DNA from: Antedon bifida
Lineage: Eukaryota; Echinodermata; Crinoidea; Comatulida; Antedonidae
Direction: 5' to 3'
Length of the DNA stretch: 64,000 bases
Assembly (NCBI GenBank): GCA_963402885.1
Contig: OY727097.1
Span: 7,130,001-7,194,000, forward strand
Positions 12,423 through 23,775 of the stretch are shown here, one piece after another. Positions within the stretch are counted from its first letter, which is position 1. Every line of letters begins with the position of its first letter. A model generated the notes under the pieces. That model ran no database searches. It was not told the origin of the DNA and worked only from the letters and a program-made list of their open reading frames with translations. Both the position numbers and the translations under genes were made by a program.

Positions 12423-13021
12423 AGTCTAACGCAAGACCGTATCAAAGCTGTATCGCCACGAGCCTTTCCACACATGCGCAGCGTAATATTAATATAACAT
12501 AAATTTACTTGACATAAACCCATGTATACACATAAATATAATGTAGATACAATGTGCGATTTATTGCGACTCGTCCGTCCACGTCGAAAGTACCTTTATT
12601 AGTTTTATAAGGCGCCTGTTTGCAGCTGATTTAACTTTCATATCTAATTATGACATTTATTTCCCGCGGCTGTTTACGAAGATATTTAAAGTAGTTATGA
12701 CATGATAATGTATTGGGGTTTATTCCAATGACGTCTCAATAACTCATCATAGTTCCCACTAAAGCCATGCGTTTTTATGAGAGATATTTTTGAAGGTGTA
12801 TATATAGACTGTGTCCAAACGTTCGTTTCCTGCGTCGCGACGCGTCGGAATAAGCGAGTTTTCGTTTAGGAATAACTGACACGAAGGAACGGTAATTACA
12901 ATAGACCGTGGGCGCTGAACGCTTTTTAAAAAAAAGCGGTTCATCACATAAGCATTGTGCATAGTTTCGTACTGTACGTCTATGACTTGTGTTACATCCT
13001 CCTACTCCTCCTAAAAACTAA

Positions 13022-13152
13022 AGCTTGGCTCCCACTAGGACGTACGTATCCCCAAGCGACAGTTCGAATAATCCATCGCTTGTGATTGGTCAAATTACTT
13101 GCGTTGCGCGTACGTCCTTGCGTTACCGGTACGTCCTAGTGGGAACCAAGCT
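13022..13152. mobile_element. MITE family A, copy 2 (131 bp)
   Basis: Termini are AGCTTGGCTCCCACTAGG and CCTAGTGGGAACCAAGCT. TAA is present on both sides. The subterminal repeats are the same as in copy 1. Confidence 0.85.
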
Positions 13153-13198
13153 TAATCACGAATGTAAGGAGTAGTGTTAGGCCTACTATTGTAAACAT

Positions 13199-13385
13199 AA
13201 ACGCACACTTAGCCCGGATTTCGGTCCGGTGGCCGTATAAAAAAGAATCATGGAAATGGGTGAACCTTTCACAAACGCATTCCGAATTCCGTACAACACG
13301 TACTGTACGTGTGGTTGATAGGCTAAACGTAACGTAGCACATATGTTGTCCGGCCACCGGTGGAATCGGCTCAGTGTGAACGTAG
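13199..13385. mobile_element. MITE family K, copy 1
   Basis: The inverted ends are CGCACACTTAGCCCGG and GGCTCAGTGTGAACG, with inner CCGGTGGCCG and CGGCCACCGG. The spacer holds TATAAAAAAG and nothing that codes. Confidence 0.65.
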
Positions 13386-14170
13386 GTTTAAATGAGTTAT
13401 GCAATTGTGAGTATAGTCCTACAACCCAAATCAATACAACCGGTCGTTACAAGAAGTAAAAATAAACAAAATATATTTTTAGTCTTATAGTATTTTTGTA
13501 ACATTTCCACTGGAAGTTTCCAGAACAATCATGTCATCAATCAAACTGAAAATGGATTTTAGTAACTATTACTGTAACTATTATCTATTTTGTTTTTAAA
13601 TCCATGTTTTCTCTATCTTGTTGAAAATCATTGCTATATTTAGCAGCGATATTTTAAATATTATACAAACAAACTGGGTTTGTTTATACTGTAAGTAAAG
13701 ATAATATTAAATCTATATTCAGCGAAGTTGACTATCATTTTTTAGTCGAATTTGCAATTCATGGCTGCAATACTTCACACCGTAATTTCAACAGTGCGTA
13801 GTCTAGTGACGTCACTCGCACGCCATGGTAAGGTCGGACAAACCGCAAATATAGACATCTGCACTTAGATTCACGTCATGTGCGTAATAATTTCCATGGA
13901 GATCCGAGATCAATATTAATAATTTATTGAGGATATAAATTGAGAATAATCCAAAAATGATATAGGAACTCTTTATCTTGTAAATTACGTAACGATGGTA
14001 ACCGATCATGTAATGATTAGAGTTAACAGTTATTTCTGTATCCGTGGATGATAGATATATTACTGCACAATGAGACACCATTTTGAGAAGTTAATTAGCA
14101 TACATTTAGTTAAAAACCGTATGATAGGCCTGCTATTAGTATTAGGCCTAGATTCATTGTCTGTCTGTAA

Positions 14171-14394
14171 AGGTTGGTTCCCACTAGGACGCAATGCAAG
14201 TACGTAAGCGCAACGCACAAGCGAGTATTATTATATAACTGTCCGACATTGGTCAACGCACTTGCGTTTATGCTTACGTCATAGCTTTTTATGAAAAAAA
14301 ATGGAAAAAAAATGAAAAAAATGCCTCAGACATTGGTCAACGCACTTGCGTTTATGCTTACGTCGTTACTTTGTATCCTAGTGGGAGCCAAGCT
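14171..14394. mobile_element. MITE family A, copy 3 (224 bp, internally duplicated)
   Basis: Both termini are present and TAA flanks both sides. The right half (ACATTGGTCAACGCACTTGC and following) occurs twice, at about 14246 and 14332, separated by an A-rich spacer. This makes the copy longer than its relatives. Confidence 0.83.
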
Positions 14395-14569
14395 TAAACG
14401 TAGCATGGTATTAATGAAACGCTGTCAATAATTAATATTCATGAATATTAACTTTTTATAAAAGAACTATTAAGAAAATAAACGGACAGACAAATTGGTT
14501 CATGTAAGCCAAACATTGGATGTTAAAACTGTCTTATGTTATCTAAACTAATTCCTTCGTGGAATAATA

Positions 14570-14735
14570 CCCTCTGGCCTCCGAACCCAACAATGTGTCT
14601 CCTTAATATTAGGGTGTCCCCTGAATAAAGATTGACCGTAGTGTTAGCACACATATTTCCCCTCGTTCACAGAGGGAGAAGTGTCCCTTATAATAATTAG
14701 TATGGGTCTCCTAAGGAGGTTTGTACTGTAGGCTA
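14570..14735. repeat. Old repeat, same type as 44516-44698
   Basis: GTGTCTCCTTAATATTAGGG, GTCCCCTGAATAAAG and GGGTCTCCTAAGGAGG are shared phrases. Confidence 0.4.
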
Positions 14736-15060
14736 AACCAAAAGGTTTTGTTTAGATCTGTTGTAAATGTTTGTATGCAAGCGATTATCAGTATCCATTC
14801 TATTACGTGATTGTACATGTTAAAGACGTCGATTCCAGTATAATCACCATCGCTCATTTCATAGTAACGTGCGAATTAATGCGAACACTCACAAGGCCGA
14901 TTTTACGTGTTCTTTGCCTGAAACATAATGTTGCTTTTGTTTGAGTGAGTGTTGAGTTGGAATTCATACCATCAACTTTAGGAAATGACGAAAATAATAC
15001 ACATTACTCATTATTTTAATGGTGATGATTCATGACGTCTCGTTAGGGGATGCGCACACG

Positions 15061-15325
15061 AACACGAGTTGCATCCACAAGTCCGATTTTACGTGTTCTT
15101 CATTTACTTCACAGTGGAAGGGAATAATGGGACAGTGGGAAAGTTGAACACGAGTTAAACCCACAAGTCCGAGTTTACGTGTTCTTCATTTACTTCGCAG
15201 TGAAATGGAATAATGGGGCAGTGGGAAAATTGAACACGAGTTACACCCACAAGTCCGATTTTACGTGTTCTTTATTTATTTCAAAGTGAAAGGGAATAAT
15301 GAGACAGTGGGAAAATTGAACTCAA
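15061..15325 (+). repeat. 86-bp tandem repeat, three copies
   Basis: AACACGAGTT begins units at 15061, 15147 and 15233. Each contains CCACAAGTCCGA, TTTACGTGTTCTT and GGAATAATGGGACAGTGGG. A diverged partial unit occurs at about 14887. Confidence 0.9.
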
Positions 15326-15717
15326 TGCCTCTAAGAGCGATTCGTAATGATCCAATTAAGTTTGATCCTGCCGCAGGAGAAGGGAGTTGAAATTAGGCCC
15401 ACAAGCCTACACTTTGAATAGTAATTTTGTACTGTTGTTGCAATATCAAACCGCTATATATCGTGACCAACGAATTATACACATTATAGGATAGTAGCTA
15501 TACACCCAATTTAATTTAATTAATAACACGAAAGCTTATGTTTACCAACGGAGATAAAGAGAGTACGTTTACTAGAAAACATCACATCGAACATCACATG
15601 AAATATATCAACATTAATAATTGTTAGAATAAAACAGTCGAACTGACAAGGCTATTCTGTCATGGTTAATTAATTGCTGTTACTTAGAATTCACAGTCGT
15701 CATACTTACAATATTGT

Positions 15718-16075
15718 CGACGATCCCTGATTGGTGGGTATCGTCAGGCAATATTGAAATATAATTTCACTGTTTCCTGGTATCGTGAAAATGAATGGCA
15801 ATTAAGCGGGAACGACGACACTCCCTGGTATAGGATACGTCGTATGTGTATGGGGCGCCAAACTGTCTTTTTTTTGCGGAGATAGAAATGTAACGTTGTA
15901 TAAATATTGGCGACGATCCCTGATTGGTGGGTATCGTCAGGCAATAGTGAAATATAATTTCAATGTTTCCTGGTATCGTGAAAATGAATGGCAATTAAGC
16001 GGGAACGACGACACTCCCTGGTATGGGATACGTCGTATGTGTATGGAGCGCCAAACTGTCATTTAGATGGAGATG
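15718..16075 (+). repeat. 193-bp tandem duplication, two copies
   Basis: CGACGATCCCTGATTGGTGG starts at 15718 and again at 15911. The copies are nearly identical through GGGAACGACGACACTCCC and CGCCAAACTGTC. Short frames found in it are duplicates of each other and have no coding signal. Confidence 0.9.
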
Positions 16076-16544
16076 TAAATGTATAAATATGTGGTACGCC
16101 AACGTTTCTATTTTTTTTAAATAATGCATTATTATAGTGTAATACTTTATTGTGTTTTACAATTAACCCATGAGCTTCTGCAAATTCACATTAATGTATA
16201 TACACGGTATACAGTACCAGGCATTTTAACATAATCGATATAATGATTCAATATTCAGAATATTGTTACCGCTGCAATTATTTTTTCATAATTGAGATTA
16301 CTTATTTATATTGTTGTCATATGTTATCACATTGATCCCAATACTGTACATTCGTATTTTTAAAAACGGCATCTCATCCGTTAGGTGCAAAACGGAACAA
16401 GCGAATGATGATGATGCGGATGACGATGATGATGCTGTGAAAACAAGTTACACCAAACGTTTAATGTAATTGAATGAACTATTTATAATTATCACATGCC
16501 TTATTTAATTACCATGTTTGCGTTTTTAGTCGCGTGTGGACGCG

Positions 16545-16630
16545 ACTCTATAGTTCACTATGTCGGTCGGTCGGTCTGTCTGTCGGCCTGTCTGTCGGTC
16601 CGGTATCACTATGCATAGCACGCGACTTAA
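16545..16630. repeat. GACCGACAGACC-type microsatellite within an inverted repeat
   Basis: TCGG and TCTG units (16561-16600) lie between AGTCGCGTG (16529) and CACGCGACT (16620). A related sequence, GATCGACCAACCGACCGACA, is at 46701, with AGTCGCGTGCTCA at 46669. Confidence 0.65.
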
Positions 16631-16929
16631 TGGCTCTTGGCCTTGTTCCTTGTGAGTTTTCCCCATAAACTGGATATTATGATTGACGTACTTTTGCCAA
16701 TTATTTTCGGTATACCGATATACATATACATAAATCCTGGCTGTGTCCATTTTCCAAATACAATTTCTTTTGTTCTCTCTCTCTTTATTTTTAAACGTCT
16801 TTTATTTACCTCAAGGACTCCAATAGAAATAAATCTGAGTTATTGGTTTTCTTGGACTATCCTGATCGAAATCACCTTTTCTCACCCTTTTTATCTCTTT
16901 TATGAATTTTTAATGGTTTTTAAATATTT

Positions 16930-17085
16930 AAAAATATTTTAAACATTGTTTTTATACGGTTTTAGATGTTTTAAAATATTGTTATCATTGTTTTATATGT
17001 TGTTTTTAATACTGTTTTATTCATAAACCTTTTTACTTGTTTTATGTGATTTTGATCAAATAAATGAATGAATGAATGAATGAGT
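16930..17085 (+). mobile_element. Probable LINE 3' end with GAAT tail
   Basis: T-rich sequence ends TTTTGATCAAATAAATGAAT followed by four GAAT-type units, as in CR1/L2 3' ends. No coding part is visible. Confidence 0.5.
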
Positions 17086-18092
17086 TTCAGTTATATATAG
17101 GCCTAACACACAAAAAGACAAAGAACGTGCAAAAACAGATGTTTATGCATGTAAAAACTTGTTTCCGAAAAAACGTGGTTCAATAAATATCTGAGAGACA
17201 AAATTGATGTAAAGTGTTAGGTTTTGAATTGGCCTTTGTAGAAAATGTAATCGGAATATTTCTATCTATTACTGTAATTATTTTTGACATTAATGTATAT
17301 CATAGATCATCATCATATAGGTGTAGATTAATTTCCGGAGGTGAATTAAGTCACCATTGCGTTCACGTAACGTATTATCTCGTTCGCGAACGCGTTTGCT
17401 GAATGGCGAAACCTGCAGGCTCTGTGTATTGCGTGTCATGCACATGGCATTGATGTTGTATAAGAGCATTGTGTCACCATTAATGAAAATCAATAAATTG
17501 AATGGCGCCGATGAAACAATATTGGCGTCGTTTAACTAATAATTACTGCGAATTTGATTATCCGCAAATCGTAAGTATCCATACATACTCCTCGGAAATG
17601 CCTTCAAATGCAGTTTAAACAAATTAAATTTTCCAGACATTTTATCAGGGATTATCTTTGGTTAAGAGTCATCCAGAAAAAAATCTAGTTTCCCGCGCAC
17701 TATGCAATTTCGAACAAGATAAACCAGGTTATATTGAGACAATTATTATCGCAAATGTGTTTGGTTCGTGACTATCAGACACGGTTCGTAATTTCACTGC
17801 AGCAGCACCACGTAACGGATTCGTATCACGCTAAGTATATAACCGGTCATTGTATGCAAAGTTTTATATCCGTCTGAGAAAAATTGATTTAAAAAATGAT
17901 TGAAGTTGTTCCTGCGAGTTAAATCCATAATTAGTTAATGGCACTTTTATTTTGTATTAAAAAAAATCTGAATATCTTTAGCGCTTAACTTACAATGAAG
18001 TAGTCAGGTCGCTTAATCAAAATCACGCGCATTTAATTGCGTGCGTACGTATGGTGTAAACCTTACCCATAATGCATGTTTGTTAAAGTTAA

Positions 18093-18245
18093 AGCTTGGT
18101 CTCTCTTGACGCAACGCGAGGACGTCAGCGCACCACAATTAATTTAAGACGCGATGGATCATCTGAACTGTCGCTTGTGATTGGTCAACTCACTTGCGTT
18201 GCGCTTCGTCCTTGCGTTGTTGCGTCAAGGCAGATTTTAAAAGCT
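18093..18245. mobile_element. MITE family A, copy 4 (153 bp)
   Basis: It starts AGCTTGGTC and ends AAGCT, with TTAA on each side. The GACGCAACGC-type arms are recognisable. The right terminus is partly degraded. Confidence 0.75.
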
Positions 18246-18534
18246 TTAATAATCAAAAATGTTTTTTACCGAACCGGAAACATGGGTCATTAGTTATCTA
18301 TTAGGTTTTCAATATCATGTATTTATTATACAAAAATACTGTGTAGGCTAATGACATTATATTAAAATACAATTTATCACTCAGTGCAATGGTCGGCGCC
18401 TAAAAATAATCAATGTGCTTATGGATGCGAATTATTGCCAATGACGTCACTGATAATGACTTGGTTTATATACCACCGACATAAGTTTACAGAATGATAA
18501 ATGACGCATACAAAAATAATTAAAAACATACAAA

Positions 18535-18945
18535 GAGAATTAGATTGTTTGTTTGAAGTATTGGACCGTCGCCATTTTGAAATGTGTTTGTTGGCTTGCC
18601 ATGGTGAGAACAGATGACACAATTAAATTTAAATGACTATAATCCGCCATTTTTTCTTTGGTATACTCAATCCTGGATACGAGAATTAGATTGTTTATTT
18701 GAAGTATTGAACCGTCGCCATTTTGAAATGTGTTTCTTGACTTTCCATAGTGACAACAGATGACACAATTACATTTAAATTACTATAATCCGCCTTTTTT
18801 AGTACATTCAATGATGATACAAGAATTAGATTATTTTGAAATTTGTTTGGTTGCGCGCCATGGTGAGAACAGACGACCCAATTATTTAAATGACCGTAAT
18901 CCGCCATTTTTCTTTGGTATACGCAATCCTCGATACGAAAAAAAG
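18535..18945 (+). repeat. ~146-bp tandem repeat, three copies
   Basis: GAATTAGATTGTTT-type starts are at 18537, 18683 and about 18823. The units share GTCGCCATTTTGAAATGTGT, GTGAGAACAGATGAC and AATCCGCCATTTTT. The third unit is internally deleted. Confidence 0.88.
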
Positions 18946-19027
18946 AAATACAAAGAGAAACATAATTATGCATGAAGGCCGAATGCAATAGGCTGAGGAG
19001 GTGGAAATAACCATACGTGCGTCATCC

Positions 19028-19163
19028 AGCGTAATGCAAGGACGTGTAAACGTAATTTGACCATGCGTGCATGACGGGATGGCATGGAACCGAACTGTCG
19101 CCCTTGATTGGTCAACTCACTTGCGTTGTACCCTACGAAGTTGCGTTGCGTCCTAGCTTTATT
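19028..19163. mobile_element. MITE family A, copy 5, degraded
   Basis: It has the central GAACTGTCGCCCTTGATTGG and the right arm TTGCGTTGCGTCCTAGCTTT, with a weak left end. Confidence 0.6.
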
Positions 19164-19709
19164 GGGCACGTACGGTATACTTCAATGAATACATCCAATC
19201 TACTGTGTAGGTTGACACTTAAAAAAAATTCAACATTGTATTGAAAAACTCCTACTTCTAAATGTACGTCATATATTGAATACCCGTATTTAGACCTAGA
19301 TCTTGAAAGTTTAAAGTATCTCCTAAAATGTGACAAGTTTAGAAGTACAATGCAGACTTTGTCTTTTTTTTTTCTCTCTTTCAATTCATGTCATGTTATA
19401 TTTATCTCTTATTTTTTAATAACGATTTTTTCCGACGTTTGATTAAATATTGGATCACCTTCAGTATGAAATTGCGAATATTTCAAACACCTCAATGTTT
19501 CCAAGGATACATTAAATAGACACATGATGTTGCTATGGTAACATATACCATGTATGACGATCAAAGAACATGATATTAATACAAAATAGAGAATGTCTGT
19601 AACTCAGTCGTCATCGGCGTGTCATAAAACATTATTATTATTATAAAAAAACTCTTTTAGAAAATAAGAATATTGAGTATATTATAGGAAAACTTCGTAC
19701 AGGGCGGTA

Positions 19710-19806
19710 CGCGCAATCACGATTGACACTGAACCGTCGCGTATGATTGGTTACATTGACTGCGTTGTTGCGTGTACGTCATCATTGTGCTGCTTTAATT
19801 ATACCA
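19710..19806. mobile_element. MITE family A, copy 6, degraded
   Basis: The core GAACCGTCGCGTATGATTGG and the right-end TACCAAGCT remain. It abuts the separate MITE at 19809. Confidence 0.5.
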
Positions 19807-19808
19807 AG

Positions 19809-19981
19809 CTAAAGGCCAATTCAGACGAGCGGTAACGGTAAGCGGAAAACCGCGTAGCTTGTCCCACGTAGAATCTGTATCTATCTAACCACCCCACCAT
19901 GGTCATAGTGAATAACATAGATTCTACATTCTTAGGTGTTTTTGTTACCGTTATTGCTCGTCTGTGTAAATTGGCCTTTAG
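19809..19981. mobile_element. MITE family H (173 bp)
   Basis: CTAAAGGCCAATTCAGACGA and AATTGGCCTTTAG are inverted ends, with an inner pair GGTAACGGTAA and TTACCGTTA. Only one copy is in the window. It sits against the degraded family A copy on its left. Confidence 0.7.
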
Positions 19982-20245
19982 ATTGACATAAGTATGGCCT
20001 AATTAACACGTTTACAATTAACCTTTTCTATTTGAAGAACTCTTCGTCATGGAGTTTGCCTTGCTGATAGACTAGCTCAAATATGACTATTTATATACTG
20101 TACAGTAGTACTGTAGGCAATGTTGGAATTGTTAAACGCTCAATTAAAGATATTATATATATATATTTTGATGGTTAAATCTGTGTTATGAAAGAAAATA
20201 ATGTTAACTTGATACGGTTTAAAGTATCGTAGAGAATACCAAAAT

Positions 20246-20267
20246 GTTCTATAGAATTCTATAGAAC
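20246..20267. repeat. Perfect 22-bp palindrome
   Basis: GTTCTATAGAATTCTATAGA plus AC reads the same on both strands. Confidence 0.85.
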
Positions 20268-20549
20268 TTTTTTGTAAGGGTAATAGTGTATTTCTAACAA
20301 TTCCATCATTGTTATCTACTCCACAATGAGTTATATCTAGGTTGTTAATATTGAACCCTCACACCACCCAGATTGCTAGGTTTGTCCTTTTCTGATTTTG
20401 ACAATTGTGTACTGTTGTAAATTGCAATGGAGCTCATCCCTTGGTCCTGAGGACACTTCTATTAAGGGGACACTTTTCCATTAAAAACGAGTGAGGCATT
20501 TGTTTTAACATAGGCCAACCCCTCTCAGAGGACACTGATTGGTTATTTA

Positions 20550-20696
20550 GGCTTGGTTCTCACTAGGACGCACGCAAGGACGCAACGCAAAGTGGTTTGA
20601 CCAATCACAAGTGATGGATTATTCAAACAGTCGCGTGTCAACTCGCTTGCGTTGCGTCTACGTTATTGCGTTGCGTCGTATAGTGGGAACCAAACT
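20550..20696. mobile_element. MITE family A, copy 7 (147 bp)
   Basis: Termini are GGCTTGGTTCTCACTAGG and the complementary right end ATAGTGGGAACCAAACT, with TTA on both sides. Confidence 0.85.
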
Positions 20697-21401
20697 TTAA
20701 TAGGGGCCCATCGTACGTATTAGTAGTTGTCCTGTTTCTGCCCAGTAGCAGTAGCAATATGATACAATAACCTTAATATTAATATGATCTAAAACAATAT
20801 ATAACCACAACACACTGTATACTCGCAATGGTGTCAAATCGTGGATGTCGTATGTTTATCTTATTTATATCAACGCTATCTAAATAACAAGATTGAACAT
20901 TAATAACTTTATAGTTCATATTACAGCGTACCGTATGCAATTTCATTCCAAGTACTAGCAGAGCAAGGATATTCGGTAATGTCCGTGGATATTAAACCGT
21001 AAAGAGATGTGAGGACGCGATAAGCACAGATTAAAATACACCGCCTAATGCGACTACGACGTGGATTGATGTACTGTATTTGTTTTTTGCATAAAATTAC
21101 GTTCATGTTGTGCGCAGCGCGTTCATAATATTAAAGTTGACATAGATACGTCTACTGCCCGGAGACTACGGTCGGCACATTTTGTTGGCTACACTGCGCA
21201 TTGTTATTTACTGGAAAGATAGCCTTATAAAAGTGGTGTTTCTCACGATGTTCCAAATACAGATATTGTCACCCCTCCAAGGTGACAACCGCACTCTCCA
21301 TGCATACAATCTAACCTTGTAGGTTATACCTTAAATTAAATATTAACCTGTCATTGCTTGAGGTGTATTATAATACAGTAATATAATAGAAGGCCTATAA
21401 T

Positions 21402-21580
21402 TATGGAACGCCATCGACTTTTAGCATTCGGCGCTTTTCTACAGTATTCGGTCCTACTATTACGTTCGGCTCTTTCAGCATTCGGTCCATTTCTATTCGG
21501 CCCATTTACCATTACGTTCGACTCTTTTAGCATTCGGCACATTTTTATTCGGCCCATTTTGGCAACGATGGCGTTCCATA
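21402..21580. mobile_element. MITE family F, TA-flanked (179 bp)
   Basis: TATGGAACGCCATCG and CGATGGCGTTCCATA form perfect 15-bp inverted ends. If TA is the target, this fits a Tc1/mariner-type site. The interior repeats CATTCGGCNCATTT-like units several times. Confidence 0.75.
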
Positions 21581-21982
21581 TATAACCGGTAACATTGATA
21601 GTGCATGATTGATATTCACATAATTACGTTTTTATTAGATACGGTAAGGTCCTAAATGCGCTGGTGCAATACTTTAATGATACGTTTTCGACTAAAATCA
21701 TTGGTTTGGCCAGACAGTGTGAAAGGTTTGGCTTGACGATCATTGAACATTTTGGATTGAGTAATATTGGCGAACTTGGCTTGCCATATACTTTGTATTC
21801 TGGTACATTTCTCACGTTTGAATCCAAGGTGCCGAGAAATCGATCTTTTTGAGCATTGCATTTTTTTACAATATTCAAGCGTAAATCACAAGTCCTTCGA
21901 CAAACAAATTGAAAACTGCGATCAACGTAGTTAACATTATTTTCATTTGTATTGTCCTCGCCACTAATTAGAGCACCATATC

Positions 21983-22085
21983 GACCAATCAGAAGCGACA
22001 ATTCGAATAATCCATCGCATGAGATTCGTTAATTCGCTTGCGTGCGGCTTACGGCCTTACGTTGCGTCCTAGTGAGAACCAAGCT
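21983..22085. mobile_element. MITE family A, copy 8, left-truncated
   Basis: The centre and right arm, ending TGAGAACCAAGCT, are clear. The left terminus is missing. Confidence 0.7.
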
Positions 22086-22229
22086 TTAGATCACCATATT
22101 AGTATTTATACCGCAACAGTAACCATGATGTCATTACATGTGTGTTATTTTCATTGATTTTAATCCGACTGAATATTTATAAAAAAATATTGGCGTCATG
22201 GCGGAAAGTGCCTGGTGCGTTAGACTCAC

Positions 22230-22385
22230 GTTCAGAATGTGTCTGTATTTCGCCTTTGTTCATAAGCTTTACAGCTTTCGTTCCATCAAAATAAGAAAAT
22301 TCCACGCCGTGTTTTATCGATATCACAGCTACTAACTTTCTCACAGCTTGTCTTCTCATTTCAGAAAAGCCTATACTAGATATCT
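22230..22385 (-). other. Weak candidate coding exon on the minus strand
   Basis: One minus-strand frame runs open from about 22385 and contains MRRQAVRKLVAVIS and FDGTKAVKLMNKG. At 22229 it meets a consensus donor (GAAC/GTGAGT). Upstream, a pyrimidine tract and CTAAC precede AG, but that tract is the end of the family E MITE. No partner exon or known family was found, and a chance frame of this size is quite possible. Confidence 0.25.
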
Positions 22386-22399
22386 CTATCGTCGTTAGA

Positions 22400-22520
22400 C
22401 AGTTAGGAGAAAAATGGCAATATAAGCTCTGGGGGTCTTGTTACAAGAGTTGTCAAAATATAGATTATCTGATAAAACTACTAGAAAGTAGGAATACTTT
22501 TGCCATTTTTCCCCTGACTG
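22400..22520. mobile_element. MITE family E (121 bp)
   Basis: Inverted ends CAGTTAGGAGAAAAATGGCA and TGCCATTTTTCCCCTGACTG are flanked on both sides by TAGA, a likely target duplication. Confidence 0.8.
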
Positions 22521-23604
22521 TAGAGACATAGTGCATATCTATGTGCCATCATTCTTGTTGTGTGACTGTTGTGTCACAAGTGAATCTGTGTAGTTATTTT
22601 AAGATCATAACAATACCAATTGATATGTACCTATATATTCAGCATAAATGCTCAGAGCAAATGTTGATGCTCGATGCTATCACCGTGATATAGGGTATTT
22701 TATTTTAAACTAAGGCCAAAAAATGTGTAGTTCATTAATTTTGGAGCGCATGCCATTTTTACTTTACTATTTAATTCGTTTAAACAAAAATGGTCGCACT
22801 CAGTCAAAACAACTGAAATAATCATTACACTTCCGATCGAAATTGGCATGATTGTCAAAGGCTTTTCGAGGTGTGTAGCCTAAACGCCGACTGAACGTTT
22901 TAGACAATCGTTCCGCAGTGATTTGTAGGCCCCACGTATAGCAAATAGATTATGGTAAAGTCTCTTATCAGGGAAGAATAAGATTATTATTACTCATCAA
23001 AAATACAGTTTAAATCCCGACGTTTTTTTTTTCCTATATTGAATGTTATCCTTTTGGCGTATGACTAATGTTTAGCAAGTTATCCAGCTAGTTATTGTTC
23101 ACACATAACGCTTACAACACCTAAACAATGAGCTCTGTAAATTCTGATCTGATTATCCCGAGATTACTTTGTTAATTATCCGATAGGCCTACACCTGTAT
23201 CATGCACATTCAAACCAGTTCAACACCGTCTGAACGCACATTGTAGGAAGTACGAATACGCTGTATGTTTAAACCAGTGTCCAAGTTCGGACAATGGAAT
23301 TTATACCCTTTTACTTCATTAATTAGAAATCAATAATTATTACTGGTAAAGAAATTATTATTGGACTATCGTATACGATGTCTCTATAGGATGGGATAAC
23401 TACTAAGTCCATTTAACTACTCGTCGGGTTATAACTTATAGGCCGAGATATTCCTAATTGGGTAATACATCCTAACAAATCGATTGGTAATGTTAAAGTA
23501 TAGGCTACGGAAATATACTGGAGAAGAAAGAAAGATCTGAAGAATAGATACAGTGATTTCTGAAATAAAAACAGATCATAACGTGTGCAAAAAGTTACTT
23601 CTAA

Positions 23605-23775
23605 AGCTCTGTCTAGGCCTAACACTATCAAACTTTATGTGACAAAAAAAATGTGATGTGCCCATATATGGACGTATGGATATCATATCACTATACCATA
23701 TTTAAGCATATTACTTCCATATTTGGGCACATCACATTTGTTTGTCACATAAAGTTTGATAGTGTAGACAGAGCT
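23605..23775. mobile_element. MITE family B, copy 3 (171 bp, with TAGGCCTA insertion)
   Basis: Both ends are complete (AGCTCTGTCT ... AGACAGAGCT) with TAA on both sides. At 23611-23621 the family sequence GTCTACAC is interrupted to read GTCTAGGCCTAACAC. Confidence 0.88.

Noticed and set aside
13186-13434. Overlapping minus-strand frames of 73-82 codons
   Set aside because: They span the family K inverted repeat and adjacent DNA and show no protein-like conservation signal.
15718-16075. Direct repeats as a CRISPR-like or satellite array
   Set aside because: Only two 193-bp copies without spacers; a simple tandem duplication in a eukaryotic genome.
16637-16942. 101-codon hydrophobic plus-strand frame
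   Set aside because: Its hydrophobicity comes from T-rich DNA next to a LINE 3' tail. It has no start context or relatives that I recognise.
20927-21001. Possible terminal exon after TTCATATTACAG with a 24-codon open stretch
   Set aside because: Too short to distinguish from chance, and no upstream exon was found.
21624-22001. 125-codon minus-strand open frame
   Set aside because: A frame also exists on the other strand of the same DNA, composition is not convincing, and it runs into a family A MITE. No splice partner was found.
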